The position numbers and the translations under genes are program-made. From the NCBI RefSeq assembly GCF_009827455.1, contig NZ_WTYZ01000001.1, forward strand, positions 2,795,685-2,859,684: a stretch of 64,000 bases of DNA. Reading direction: 5' to 3'. The DNA is from Pontixanthobacter aestiaquae (lineage in GTDB: Bacteria > Pseudomonadota > Alphaproteobacteria > Sphingomonadales > Sphingomonadaceae). Below the pieces are notes generated by a model. It did not search any database. It had not been told where the DNA came from and was given only the letters and a program-made list of their open reading frames with translations. Position 1 is the stretch's first letter, and every line of letters starts with the position of its first letter. Positions 25,811 through 34,184 of the stretch are shown here, piece by piece.

Positions 25811-27473
25811 CGATACGAAGACGATGCGCTGCGCGGTCTATACGCGCAAGTCCACCGAAGAGGGTCTCGATAAGGCGTTCAACAGTCTCGATGCCCAGCG
25901 CGAAGCTTGCGAGGCCTATATCCTGTCGCAGCAGCATGAGGGCTGGAAGGCGCTGCCCGATCTTTATGATGATGGCGGGTTCTCAGGCGGGAGCATGGAA
26001 CGCCCTGCTCTGTGCCAGCTACTCGACGATGTAAAGGCGGGCAAAATCGATGTGGTGGTCGTCTATAAGATTGACCGGCTAACGCGGGCGCTCGCTGACT
26101 TCGCAAAGATCGTCGATGTACTTGATCAAGCCGATGCCTCCTTTGTCAGTGTCACGCAGGCGTTCTCGACCACCACTTCGATGGGACGCCTGACCCTCAA
26201 TGTTCTGCTCTCTTTCGCGCAGTTCGAGCGCGAGGTCGGAGCCGAACGCATTCGGGACAAGATCGCCGCCAGCAAGGCCAAGGGCATGTGGATGGGCGGC
26301 GGGGTTCCGCTTGGTTACGAGGCGAAGGATCGCAAGCTTCAGGTCGTCCCAGATGAAGCAGCGACAGTTTGCGCGATCATGGAGCGGTATCTCGCGAGCG
26401 ATTCCATACGCACGCTCGTGGAAGAACTTCGCGACGACGGATACGTCAGCAAGCGTCGAGTGATGAAGGACGGGTCGGTTCGAGGCGGCGTGCCATTTAA
26501 GCGCGGCGCGCTAGCTTACATGCTGTCGAACCGTATCTACGTTGGCGAGGTGGTCCATAAGGATAACGTCTATCCCGGCGAACATGATGCGATCGTCAGT
26601 CGCGAACTTTTTGACGCCGTCCAAACTAAGCTAGCGGACCGAACTGCGAGCAACGATGGCACAGTGCGTAGGCGCATGTCGCTGCTCGCAGGGATGATCC
26701 GCGATGACCTTGATCGCCCAATGTCGCCTTGCCACACTCGTAATCATGGGCGGCGCTATTCCTATTACGCTTCCAATATGAACGACATTGCTTCCAGCCC
26801 TGCCCTGCGGCTGCCTGCCGGTGAGCTTGAACTATCGGTCAGGAACACTGTTGCCGCATGGCTGCGCAATGGAGATCGGGTACGCGAGTTGGCGGCAGGA
26901 CGAAGTGCCAAAGACATTGAGCGCCTGTTCGAGTGCTGTTCGGGTCTGGCGACACGCCTTGTCGCCGCGCCGATTGCAGAGGCTCGAACCTTGCTGGAGC
27001 AACTTGCACTACAGGTGTCGGTTACATCCAAAGGTGCCAGCGCGTCTTTTGAACTGGCTGTGCTGGGTTCGATGGCGGGGCTAACGGATATCCCAGAAAA
27101 ACGCATCAGCATCACCATTCCAACCAGTCAGTCTAATTATGGCCACGAACCTCGGCTGCGATTGGAACCGGCTGAATCCGGTTCAATCTCTCGCGATGAG
27201 CGGCTCGTTGAACTGGTCGCACGCGCGTTTGCGGCGCGGGAGCAACTGCTTGGTCTCGACCAACATCAACTTGACGCTCTGCCGGTAACCAAGCTTCGTC
27301 ATCTCCAGCGAACTGCGCGAGTAAGTTATCTTGACCCGGCAATCATCCGAGCCATACTCGGTGGAACGCAGCCATCGCGGCTTAGTGCCCGTTCCATATG
27401 GCGAATGAGCGACTTACCGCTCGACTGGGCCGGTCAGCGCCAGGCGCTTGGGGTCAACGCCGCACAATCATAA
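25803..27473 (+). CDS. Large serine recombinase
   Basis: This is a 556-residue recombinase. The resolvase catalytic domain spans about residues 8-155, with nucleophile Ser17 in AVYTRKSTEEG and conserved VVVYKIDRLTRALADFAKIV and QFEREVGAERIRDKIAASKA. The recombinase DNA-binding domain follows (about 165-290: RGGVPFKRGALAYMLSNRIY), then a reduced zinc-ribbon region (PMSPCHTRNHGRRYSYYAS) and a C-terminal helical part. Enzymes of this class integrate, excise or invert DNA between short att sites. It is the third gene of the DUF3489-DUF2924-recombinase unit and lies 180 bases from tRNA-Lys. A small hairpin (27497-27515) follows the stop but has no T-run after it. Confidence 0.95.
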   Translation: MTSDTKTMRCAVYTRKSTEEGLDKAFNSLDAQREACEAYILSQQHEGWKALPDLYDDGGFSGGSMERPALCQLLDDVKAGKIDVVVVYKIDRLTRALADFAKIVDVLDQADASFVSVTQAFSTTTSMGRLTLNVLLSFAQFEREVGAERIRDKIAASKAKGMWMGGGVPLGYEAKDRKLQVVPDEAATVCAIMERYLASDSIRTLVEELRDDGYVSKRRVMKDGSVRGGVPFKRGALAYMLSNRIYVGEVVHKDNVYPGEHDAIVSRELFDAVQTKLADRTASNDGTVRRRMSLLAGMIRDDLDRPMSPCHTRNHGRRYSYYASNMNDIASSPALRLPAGELELSVRNTVAAWLRNGDRVRELAAGRSAKDIERLFECCSGLATRLVAAPIAEARTLLEQLALQVSVTSKGASASFELAVLGSMAGLTDIPEKRISITIPTSQSNYGHEPRLRLEPAESGSISRDERLVELVARAFAAREQLLGLDQHQLDALPVTKLRHLQRTARVSYLDPAIIRAILGGTQPSRLSARSIWRMSDLPLDWAGQRQALGVNAAQS

Positions 27474-27655
27474 TATCGGTAGTAGGTCGTTTTTTGGGCG
27501 CAGAGAATCTGCGCCAAATACGCACGCAGTTGCGAGGTCAGTGCGTCTCTGTTTTGGATACTGCCGAGTTACTGCAAGGCAAAGTCACGGAAATGCGGGG
27601 AGAATTTTTGCTTCAGCTAGCCAACGTCGCGAATCACGAAACTTTTCAAACTGGG

Positions 27656-27731
27656 TGGTGAGCCCTGCTGGGTTCGAACCAGCGACCTACTGATTAAAAG
27701 TCAGTTGCTCTACCGACTGAGCTAAGGGCCC
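27656..27731 (-). tRNA. tRNA-Lys (anticodon TTT)
   Basis: The minus strand folds as a complete cloverleaf. The acceptor stem is GGGCCCT with AGGGCTC, the D-arm is AGCTCAGTCGGTAGAGC, and the anticodon loop CTTTTAA lies in a CTGA/TCAG stem. The T-arm is CTGGGTTCGAACCCAG in reverse orientation and CCA is encoded. The TTT anticodon reads Lys. Its 3' end faces the recombinase block on the left, a usual integration target. Confidence 0.96.
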
Positions 27732-27759
27732 ACATCACGTGGTATCGGTACCGGGGGCG

Positions 27760-28275
27760 TCACCTAGTGATGGGGCGCGGCTTGGTCAAGCGGGCAAATA
27801 GCTGTCTGAGCGATAAAGATGTCACCGGATCGCGCCAGTGGGGGGCTATCTCTGCTGCGGGACCCAAAACGAAGTCTCTTTTGCGAAACTCGGCATGGGG
27901 GACCCCAAGCGATTCGGAGACCCAGATACCCCCGCCCCACAGGACAATGTCTAAATCCAGAACGCGCGCTTGCCAGCGCCCCCCGCGGCGCGCGCCGAAG
28001 CCGCGTTCCGTATGCTTTAGCAGTGCTAGCAATTGATCGGGGCCAAGTTCGCTTTCGAGAATCAACGCAGCATTGGCGTAAATTCGGCTGGATGGGCCGA
28101 GAGGCGCGCTGTCGATGATCGTCGATTGTACGCGCACTACGCCTAGTTCTCCGAGTACATCGATCGCCGCTCCAACCACGCCGCGCGGAAGGCCGTGAAG
28201 CGGATGGCGGATATTGGAACCGAGCGCGATCAGATATGTCTGCGCCGAATAGCGCCGCTTCAGATGTCTTCGCAT
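27760..28275 (-). CDS. folK: HPPK, folate biosynthesis
   Basis: This is 2-amino-4-hydroxy-6-hydroxymethyldihydropteridine diphosphokinase (171 aa), which transfers pyrophosphate from ATP to the pterin in folate synthesis. It has the opening motif YLIALGSN, RIYANAALIL, and the signature ERGFGARRGGRWQARVLDLD (Arg-rich ATP site plus the catalytic Asp pair). I use the ATG at 28275, which overlaps the aguB stop by 16 bases. The frame is open further upstream, but that part is a shadow of aguB. The overlap suggests co-transcription with aguB. Confidence 0.93.
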   Translation of the reverse strand: MRRHLKRRYSAQTYLIALGSNIRHPLHGLPRGVVGAAIDVLGELGVVRVQSTIIDSAPLGPSSRIYANAALILESELGPDQLLALLKHTERGFGARRGGRWQARVLDLDIVLWGGGIWVSESLGVPHAEFRKRDFVLGPAAEIAPHWRDPVTSLSLRQLFARLTKPRPITR

Positions 28276-29111
28276 AGTCTGCCGTATAGCTGCGGTCTGC
28301 GGTCGCGGAAGAAGCCCATGCCTGCGCGGTGCTTGGCGGCAATGGCGAGATCGAATGTCGAGACGAGTACGCCGTCTTCCTCCGCGCCGAATTCGCACAC
28401 CAGATCACCCCATTCATTGGCGATGAAGCTGTGGCCGTAGAAGGACTGACCACCTTCTTTTCCAACACGATTGGCGGCGATCACCGGCATACAGTTGGAA
28501 ACCGCATGACCTTGCATCGCGCGGCGCCACATACGGCTCGTGTCGAGGTCTTCGTCATAAGGCTCGGAGCCAATCGCTGTGGGATAGAATAGTAGCTCTG
28601 CACCTTGCAGCGCCATCGCTCGTGCCGCCTCGGGATACCATTGGTCCCAGCAAATGCCGACGCCGATCCGCGCACCGAACACATCCCACACTTTGAAACC
28701 GTCATTGCCCGGGCGGAAATAGAATTTTTCCTCATAACCCGGCCCGTCCGGGATATGGCTTTTGCGGTATGTGCCGATCACTTCGCCATCCGCGCCAACC
28801 ATGGCGACGGTGTTGTAATAATGGTGTCCGTCACGTTCGAAAAAGCTGGTCGGGATCGCGACCTTCAACGTCTTTGCGAGCTTGCGCATTGCGATGACCG
28901 AAGGGTGTTCCAGCGTGGGCCTTGCGAGCGCGAAAAGCGCCTCGTCTTCCTCGCGGCAGAAATAAGGGCCGGAAAACAATTCGGGCGGCAGAATGATTTG
29001 TGCGCCCTTCTCCGCCGCATGCTCGACCAGCTGCGCGGCCGCATTGATATTCTCGGCCTCGTCATCCGAGCCGAGCGCAAGTTGGAGTGCGGCAACAGTA
29101 ACTTCGGTCAT
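28260..29111 (-). CDS. aguB: N-carbamoylputrescine amidase
   Basis: This nitrilase-superfamily amidohydrolase (283 aa) converts N-carbamoylputrescine to putrescine, CO2 and ammonia. The Glu-Lys-Cys triad is visible in PPELFSGPYFC, TYRKSHIPDGPGYEEKFYF and GVGICWDQWYPEAAR. The sequence after the Lys motif and EPYDEDLDTSRMWRRAMQGH are typical of AguB rather than other nitrilases. The ATG at 29111 starts MTEVTVAALQLALG; a longer open frame upstream lacks family residues. It lies between the SIMPL lipoprotein gene and folK. No agmatine deiminase gene is in the window. Confidence 0.93.
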   Translation of the reverse strand: MTEVTVAALQLALGSDDEAENINAAAQLVEHAAEKGAQIILPPELFSGPYFCREEDEALFALARPTLEHPSVIAMRKLAKTLKVAIPTSFFERDGHHYYNTVAMVGADGEVIGTYRKSHIPDGPGYEEKFYFRPGNDGFKVWDVFGARIGVGICWDQWYPEAARAMALQGAELLFYPTAIGSEPYDEDLDTSRMWRRAMQGHAVSNCMPVIAANRVGKEGGQSFYGHSFIANEWGDLVCEFGAEEDGVLVSTFDLAIAAKHRAGMGFFRDRRPQLYGRLCEDI

Positions 29112-29121
29112 GCGAGTGCGT

Positions 29122-29859
29122 TTATTTCGGCACGAGAGCGAAGTCCACCTGAACCGACACGCTGCTGGTGGTTTGGCCCGGCATGATGGTTCCGCTTTCC
29201 TCGGCCGCTTCATGCATCACGGCATCGGCGTAAACCGCTCGGGATACAGGCCGCGGTGCTCCCGGCAGATAGCGGCCACCCTGGCTGCCACCGCCATCAC
29301 GAATGGTGAGTACGCGGCTGATTTCCATATTGGCAGCCGCAGCGTATGCCTCTGCCCGGGCCCGTGCTGCCTTGAAGGCATTCCCGTAAGCCGTGTTGGC
29401 TGCAGCTTCCGGATTGGACATGCGCAGATCGGGGCCGCTCATGATATTTGCGCCTGCTTCACTCGCTGCGGTCACTGCATCACCCGCCCGGTCGATATCG
29501 CGCACGACCACGGTCACGATATTGTTCGCTTGATACTGGCCCTTCTTGGGGCCCCAATCGATCCGCCGGATACCGACGGCACGGGTCTGGATATCCTTTT
29601 CGGGCACGCCAGCCGATTTCAACGCGGTGACCAGCTTTTGCACCGCCTCCGCGTTGGCGCCGGTGGCAGCTTTGGCATCGCGCGCAAAACTCTCCACCCC
29701 GGCTTGAAAGCGCGCTTCATCGGGTCTGGTTTCAGCCTCTCCGGTCGCGCTTACCGACAATAATGTTTCATCGCTATCGACCCCGCGCGGATCGTATGGC
29801 GGATCACCACACGCAGTCAGCGACAACACGCAAAGCGGAATAAGAATCTGTTTGTTCAC
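29122..29859 (-). CDS. SIMPL-domain (DUF541) lipoprotein
   Basis: This SIMPL-family protein has 245 aa and a lipoprotein signal (ILIPLCVLSLTACGD, lipobox LTAC). The body has LLSVSATGEAETRPDEARFQ, AGVPEKDIQTRAVGIRRIDW, YQANNIVTVVVRDIDRAGDA and AFKAARARAEAYAAAANMEI, all typical of SIMPL. The start is read as GTG at 29859, since GGAGGG lies 6-7 bases upstream; an ATG at 29874 is the alternative. It stands 10 bases before aguB. The family is periplasmic and poorly understood, and is linked to envelope or oxidative stress in some bacteria. Confidence 0.9.
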   Translation of the reverse strand: MNKQILIPLCVLSLTACGDPPYDPRGVDSDETLLSVSATGEAETRPDEARFQAGVESFARDAKAATGANAEAVQKLVTALKSAGVPEKDIQTRAVGIRRIDWGPKKGQYQANNIVTVVVRDIDRAGDAVTAASEAGANIMSGPDLRMSNPEAAANTAYGNAFKAARARAEAYAAAANMEISRVLTIRDGGGSQGGRYLPGAPRPVSRAVYADAVMHEAAEESGTIMPGQTTSSVSVQVDFALVPK

Positions 29860-29938
29860 AAAAAAGCCCTCCATATGATACGCCATCACATGAAGGACTT
29901 TTGCTGACACTCGCATGAATGCCAGATGACGTGGAGCG

Positions 29939-30784
29939 TTACTTCGCCTTTTTGAACAGCAGCGTCATCCGGTCACTTTCGCCAATGGCCTGATATTCGC
30001 TGCGCCGCGGATCATCTGCTCCGGTGCCGAGGACCGGTGGCAGAGTCCATACGCCGCGTTCCCAATTGGCGGGATCTTTCGGATTGGCATTGATTTCGCT
30101 CTCGGCAGTCAGTTCAAAACCGTTGGCTTCGAAAATCGCGACAACATCCTGCTTGCGCATATAGCCGCGCTGGCGCGCGCCGTAATCATCGTAGCTTGCG
30201 CCTTCTGGGGCACGGTGCTGGACAACGCCAACCATGCCGTCATCCTTGAGCATCGTGCGAGCAGCTTTAAGCACTGCGTCAGCGCTATTGCCTATATTCA
30301 ACCCGTGCATTGACCGGAAAATAACCACGCGGTCGACTGTGCCGGCCACATCTTCGGGCATTTCGTCAGTTTCGAAGGCGGTAATGTCATCCGCTTCCAT
30401 ATCCATCGCTTCGGCAAGCCCGCTTTTGAAACTCTCTGTCCAACCTTTCGCACGTGCTTCCTGCGCACGCGTGCGATATTCACGGCCGTCGCTATCCTGA
30501 TTGAACGCAATATATTTGCCCTTTGGCATCACATAAGGTGCAAGGACGCGCGTATACCAACCGCCACCGGGGCCATATTCAGCGACCGTCATCGTCGGCT
30601 CGATCTGGAAGAAGGCCAGCGTTTCAGCCGGGTTACGATATTGATCGCGGGCACGGTCATCCGCGCGGTGATCGGATGCCAGAACCTCTGCAAGCGAGGC
30701 CATCTCGCCGTGATCATCCGCAATTGCGGGCGCCCCGATCGCCAAGGCAGCAACTGCGGCAGTAGCAGCAAAAATAGAACGCAT
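29939..30784 (-). CDS. Secreted class I SAM methyltransferase-like protein
   Basis: This 281-residue protein begins with a clear Sec signal peptide (FAATAAVAALAIGAPAIA). The mature part has a Rossmann methyltransferase fold: motif I VAEYGPGGGWYTRVLAPYV, VDRVVIFRSMHGL, and MLKDDGMVGVVQHRAPEG. It belongs to a group of exported putative methyltransferases common in Alphaproteobacteria. Whether it finds SAM outside the cytoplasm is unclear, so the activity may differ from methylation. It is divergent from msrA. Confidence 0.88.
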   Translation of the reverse strand: MRSIFAATAAVAALAIGAPAIADDHGEMASLAEVLASDHRADDRARDQYRNPAETLAFFQIEPTMTVAEYGPGGGWYTRVLAPYVMPKGKYIAFNQDSDGREYRTRAQEARAKGWTESFKSGLAEAMDMEADDITAFETDEMPEDVAGTVDRVVIFRSMHGLNIGNSADAVLKAARTMLKDDGMVGVVQHRAPEGASYDDYGARQRGYMRKQDVVAIFEANGFELTAESEINANPKDPANWERGVWTLPPVLGTGADDPRRSEYQAIGESDRMTLLFKKAK

Positions 30785-30919
30785 GACTTCTCTCCGGAAA
30801 GTGAGTGGATACTCTTATTGATCTGTGTGGCGCATTCTAAGGACGAACGCACCGATGACAAGGGAACTCATGCTTCCTATCTATGTTCCGGAACCAGATA
30901 ACAGAAAGCGAGACTTCCC

Positions 30920-31456
30920 ATGGCGGATACACAACAGGCAATCATTGCAGGCGGATGTTTCTGGTGCACAGAAGCGGTGTTCCGTGATGTGATCGGCGTG
31001 AGCGAAGTCGAAAGCGGCTATATCGGCGGCAATGTCAGCAACCCGACTTACAAACAGGTCTGCACCGGCACGACTGGCCATGCCGAAGGCATTCGCGTGA
31101 CATTCGATCCGGATGTGATTTCACTGCCGGAAATTTTCGATGTGTTCCTTGGCACGCATGATCCAACCCAGCTGAACCGCCAGGGCGGCGACGTCGGCAC
31201 CCAATATCGCAGCGCGATCTTCCCTCTGACGGAGGATCAACGCAGCGAGGCGGAAGCGGCAATTGCACGCTGGAACTCGGAGCATCCGGGGACTGCGGTG
31301 ACCACTGTCGAGGATGCCACACAATGGTATCCGGCGGAGGATTACCATCAGGAATATTGGGAAGGCGAAGGCAAGAGCAACCCCTATTGCCTCGCGGTCA
31401 TTCCGCCGAAGATCATGAAACTGCGCAAAAGCTTTCAGGACAAGGTGAAAAGCTGA
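30920..31456 (+). CDS. msrA: Peptide-methionine (S)-S-oxide reductase
   Basis: MsrA (178 aa) reduces methionine-S-sulfoxide in proteins and free methionine. The catalytic motif is IIAGGCFWCTEAVF, with the nucleophilic Cys in GCFW. Other family stretches are SGYIGGNVSNPTYKQVCTGT, GHAEGIRVTFDP, FWGTHD-like FLGTHDPTQLNRQGGDVGTQ and the C-terminal EDYHQEYWEG. No additional resolving-Cys tail is seen beyond VCTGT. The gene is separate from msrB (48355-48780). Confidence 0.97.
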   Translation: MADTQQAIIAGGCFWCTEAVFRDVIGVSEVESGYIGGNVSNPTYKQVCTGTTGHAEGIRVTFDPDVISLPEIFDVFLGTHDPTQLNRQGGDVGTQYRSAIFPLTEDQRSEAEAAIARWNSEHPGTAVTTVEDATQWYPAEDYHQEYWEGEGKSNPYCLAVIPPKIMKLRKSFQDKVKS

Positions 31457-31469
31457 GGCCGAGGCGAGC

Positions 31470-32303
31470 ATGGCGAATAGCGCACCCGATATTGAATTCA
31501 CGCATCATCGTGTGATCCGGTCCGATGGCCCGGTCACCTTCCAATGCTCTAAAGACCGCAACATATGGCCATGGCTGGCGCTACATCCACACCATCCGAT
31601 TGCGCTGCAAAATCTGCAATATTGGGCGAGTGTCGAGGCGGGGCGAGAGCGCGGGACTTTCGACGGGACCAGATGGACTGCGCTGACATGGACCAAATGG
31701 TCCTGCGGTGCAGGTGATGTCGGCCCGCCGGTCCGCGGCGTTTCAGAGAATGTGGACGCGGACGGCAAGCTCCAGAGCAAGCTGACTTTCTTCGATGCCC
31801 GCGATGCCATGGTCTCCACCATGTACAGCATCGGTGTAGAGTTTCGGACCCGCGATTTTGAAGCGTGGCGCGCGAAAGCGAAGCAGGACTCCGAGCCAGA
31901 GGTTGATCCCGCCTCTTTCTCATATGCCGAACCCGAAGCCGTCGGCAGTGCCGGTGTCGGTCCCTCGTTTCTATCACCGTTACAGGATAGCCAGGCACCC
32001 CACGCCCTCGGCCTGATGACATTGGACAACGCTTTCCCGCCAGCGCATCCGTTTATGAGCGGGTCAGGCGATCATGTGAACGCAACGCATCTGGCAGAGG
32101 CCGTGCATCAGTTCATGCATCTGCTTGAAAACGGCGCTCCACTGCGGATCACAGGCGGCGAAATGCGCTTCACGCGCTATGTCGAGTTGGGGCGCGTCTT
32201 CACGGTCGAATTGGTCGAGCGCAGCGCCACGTCAGTATCGGCCAAGATTGTTCAAGGCGGGCGCGATTGCACGCACGTCACGCTGCAGTTCGAAGCTGCG
32301 TGA
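31470..32303 (+). CDS. Uncharacterised protein with hotdog-like C-terminal half
   Basis: This 277-residue soluble protein starts 13 bases after msrA. The N-terminal half has a Trp-rich segment (RNIWPWLALHPHHP, YWASVEAGRERGTFDGTRWT, LTWTKWSCGAGDVGPPVRG). The C-terminal half (HPFMSGSGDHVNATHLAEAV, GAPLRITGGEMRFTRYVELG, VFTVELVER) looks like a hotdog fold of the AfsA/FabZ type. I cannot assign a substrate. The position after msrA suggests a shared transcript but says little about function. Confidence 0.72.
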   Translation: MANSAPDIEFTHHRVIRSDGPVTFQCSKDRNIWPWLALHPHHPIALQNLQYWASVEAGRERGTFDGTRWTALTWTKWSCGAGDVGPPVRGVSENVDADGKLQSKLTFFDARDAMVSTMYSIGVEFRTRDFEAWRAKAKQDSEPEVDPASFSYAEPEAVGSAGVGPSFLSPLQDSQAPHALGLMTLDNAFPPAHPFMSGSGDHVNATHLAEAVHQFMHLLENGAPLRITGGEMRFTRYVELGRVFTVELVERSATSVSAKIVQGGRDCTHVTLQFEAA

Positions 32304-32316
32304 CCGAACGGGTGGT

Positions 32317-32688
32317 TCACTCCCTATCGACCAGTAGCAATATCTTTGTCGACATAATGAATGGGGTGTTCTGAAAATCATCGCCCGGACTGTCGTCTTT
32401 AAACGCCGCCTCCACCGTTACATTCAACGTCCTGCGTGAAGCGTCTTCGACCGAAATAAACGGTTCGATCTTGAGCTTTTCCAGATGGTGATCGTTCTTG
32501 GTTTCAAAATGAAAAGCGCTGATCGCCGCTTCATGCCGGCTCACGCCGGATGGAAAGGTCACTTGCGTTCTGCCGGTTAAAGTACCCGTCGAGCGGAAAT
32601 TCCCATTGAACCGCCCACCTTCCAACCTTCGCTCGGTGTCGGTGCTGGCCACCTCAAGCTGAAGGTTCACTGTCCGAAAGTCCAACAT
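32317..32688 (-). CDS. Uncharacterised protein with one GD-H module
   Basis: This 123-residue protein has no signal peptide. Its C-terminal two thirds (AISAFHFETKNDHHLEKLKI, then VEAAFKDDSPGDDFQNTPFI) match the module repeated in the neighbouring gene at 32707-33456. The shared features are a hydrophobic-Phe strand, an (G/N)DHH turn, a second strand and AAFKDxxxGD. The N-terminal 45 residues are unrelated. It is downstream of the larger gene by 18 bases on the same strand, so they form a two-gene unit. No function is known to me. Confidence 0.7.
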   Translation of the reverse strand: MLDFRTVNLQLEVASTDTERRLEGGRFNGNFRSTGTLTGRTQVTFPSGVSRHEAAISAFHFETKNDHHLEKLKIEPFISVEDASRRTLNVTVEAAFKDDSPGDDFQNTPFIMSTKILLLVDRE

Positions 32689-32706
32689 CGACTTGCCCTC
32701 TCCACT

Positions 32707-33456
32707 TCATCGTAAGCTGAAATAGTCGACCTTCCACTGAATGATCTCATGCATGTCATTGTCCTGGAATTGAACCGTATGGTTCGGCAGGTCGACGCCC
32801 AGCCGGAGCAGATGTGCATCGCCTCCGTCGGTTCGGTGCAAATAGATAAAGGAAAATCCGCTCAACACACGTTCGCTTGGTCCACCTAGCTGCGGGGGAA
32901 CCATCGTTCGGTTGTTGCCTCGATCAAAATTGTCCCCTGCCTGCCGATAGTCACTCGCAACCTGATCCGCGGGCACCAGAACGAATTGCAGTGTACCCCG
33001 GACCGTTTCGTTTCCACCGATCTTGTCGTTGAAGTTGACCAGTACACCGCCTTGCCGCTCCGACGGCATGATGAGTACAACTCTGATATGCTGATCTCCC
33101 GAACCGAAATCGAAATCGAATCCGCTAAGGGCAAATCGCATATTGCTGTTAAGGCCCGGAATATCGACCCAAGTGGCTCGCCCATCTTCCATGGTGAACT
33201 CGACTGATCCCGGCGTTCCCGGCACACGAACGTAACAGCCCGTCAGGTTCCAAGGATCGCCGTCGTCTTGATCCTTAAACGCCGCTGAAATTTGGTTCGT
33301 TCCTTTCAGCAGCCGGATCTGTTGAATATGGTGGTCGCCGTTCGCAAAGCGGAAATCAAACGACTGCAGCGCGTGATTGTCATCTGGTTGAATACCCGAC
33401 AACGGGATATTGGACACACCGCGTCGTTCAGAAGCGTCAAAGTTCATTACCGACAT
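32707..33456 (-). CDS. Uncharacterised protein of three GD-H modules
   Basis: The protein (249 aa from the ATG at 33456 with GGGAG five bases upstream; nine more codons are open) consists of three tandem beta-rich modules. They begin ALQSFDFRFANGDHHIQQIR, ALSGFDFDFGSGDQHIRVVL and VLSGFSFIYLHRTDGGDAHL, near residues 23, 103 and 191. The first two end in AAFKDQDDGDPW and NFNDKIGGNE. The third is looser. There is no signal peptide or membrane segment. I do not recognise the family. A repeated beta-sandwich that binds a ligand or assembles is a reasonable guess only. The upstream 200 bases are AT-rich. Confidence 0.75.
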   Translation of the reverse strand: MSVMNFDASERRGVSNIPLSGIQPDDNHALQSFDFRFANGDHHIQQIRLLKGTNQISAAFKDQDDGDPWNLTGCYVRVPGTPGSVEFTMEDGRATWVDIPGLNSNMRFALSGFDFDFGSGDQHIRVVLIMPSERQGGVLVNFNDKIGGNETVRGTLQFVLVPADQVASDYRQAGDNFDRGNNRTMVPPQLGGPSERVLSGFSFIYLHRTDGGDAHLLRLGVDLPNHTVQFQDNDMHEIIQWKVDYFSLR

Positions 33457-33683
33457 TACCACTCCCTTATAATAATATTCCATTTTCTTGGCTTATTGCC
33501 AGAGAATATTATGAGTGCAGTAATATTAGTTTAAATTTTGAATAGCGAATTGGTAAATGTTATAAGTTAACTGGGATTAATGACGGCATTTTTGAGAATT
33601 TTTTACTTCACGTATCATGTCATTTAGGTTGATTGACGATACACCTATAGGTTTGTTGCGCGGGAAACCGACGCAACCCGCGG

Positions 33684-34157
33684 CTAGCGATATTTTGCCG
33701 CAGTGATGAATTCACCGAAGGACTCGCACCACACGACTACGGTTGAGTATTCCTCGATATCCACGCCTTCTGGAATGTTGAGCAGGAATCCGTCGAAGCT
33801 CTTTACGGGGCCGATCCGAACAGCCTGTGACTTGATCGGTTCAAACTCGTCTTCATGCTCAACGAACTCCTTGGTCAGATAGACCATGTAATCGGGCCCG
33901 GGAGCGAGTTCGCCCTGGTGCGCGATGCTGTCTGCCGACACGCTGATGGTTCCATCACCCCAATGCAGAGCGTCGACGCCGCGCAGATCGCGGGTTAGCT
34001 CAACGCTATATCGTGATTGCGCCGCCTGCTGCTCCAGAACCGCTGCATCGGGCGCGGATTCTGCCGTCAGAATCGGCAGGAAATAGATGCCTGCTGCAAA
34101 GCCAATGGCCGCGGCTGCGCCATGGGTGATGGCCAGTAGGATAATGCGTTTCATCAA
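33684..34157 (-). CDS. DM13-domain protein, membrane anchored
   Basis: This 157-residue protein starts with one hydrophobic segment (IILLAITHGAAAAIGFAAGIYF) that can be a signal anchor. The rest is a DM13 domain: HQGELAPGPDYMVYLTKEFV, KSQAVRIGPVKSFDGFLLNI and YSTVVVWCESFGEFITAAKY, with the single conserved Cys in VVWCESF. DM13 domains are thought to take part in redox or electron-transfer steps outside the cytoplasm. It lies 27 bases downstream of the RNA methyltransferase gene on the same strand. Confidence 0.88.
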   Translation of the reverse strand: MMKRIILLAITHGAAAAIGFAAGIYFLPILTAESAPDAAVLEQQAAQSRYSVELTRDLRGVDALHWGDGTISVSADSIAHQGELAPGPDYMVYLTKEFVEHEDEFEPIKSQAVRIGPVKSFDGFLLNIPEGVDIEEYSTVVVWCESFGEFITAAKYR

Positions 34158-34184
34158 TTTCTCTCCCTCTAAATCCAGCGCGGC

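Noticed and set aside
27497..27515. Hairpin GGCGCAGA-GAA-TCTGCGCC after the serine recombinase as a terminator
   Set aside because: The T-run precedes the hairpin on the plus strand and there is none after it on either strand.
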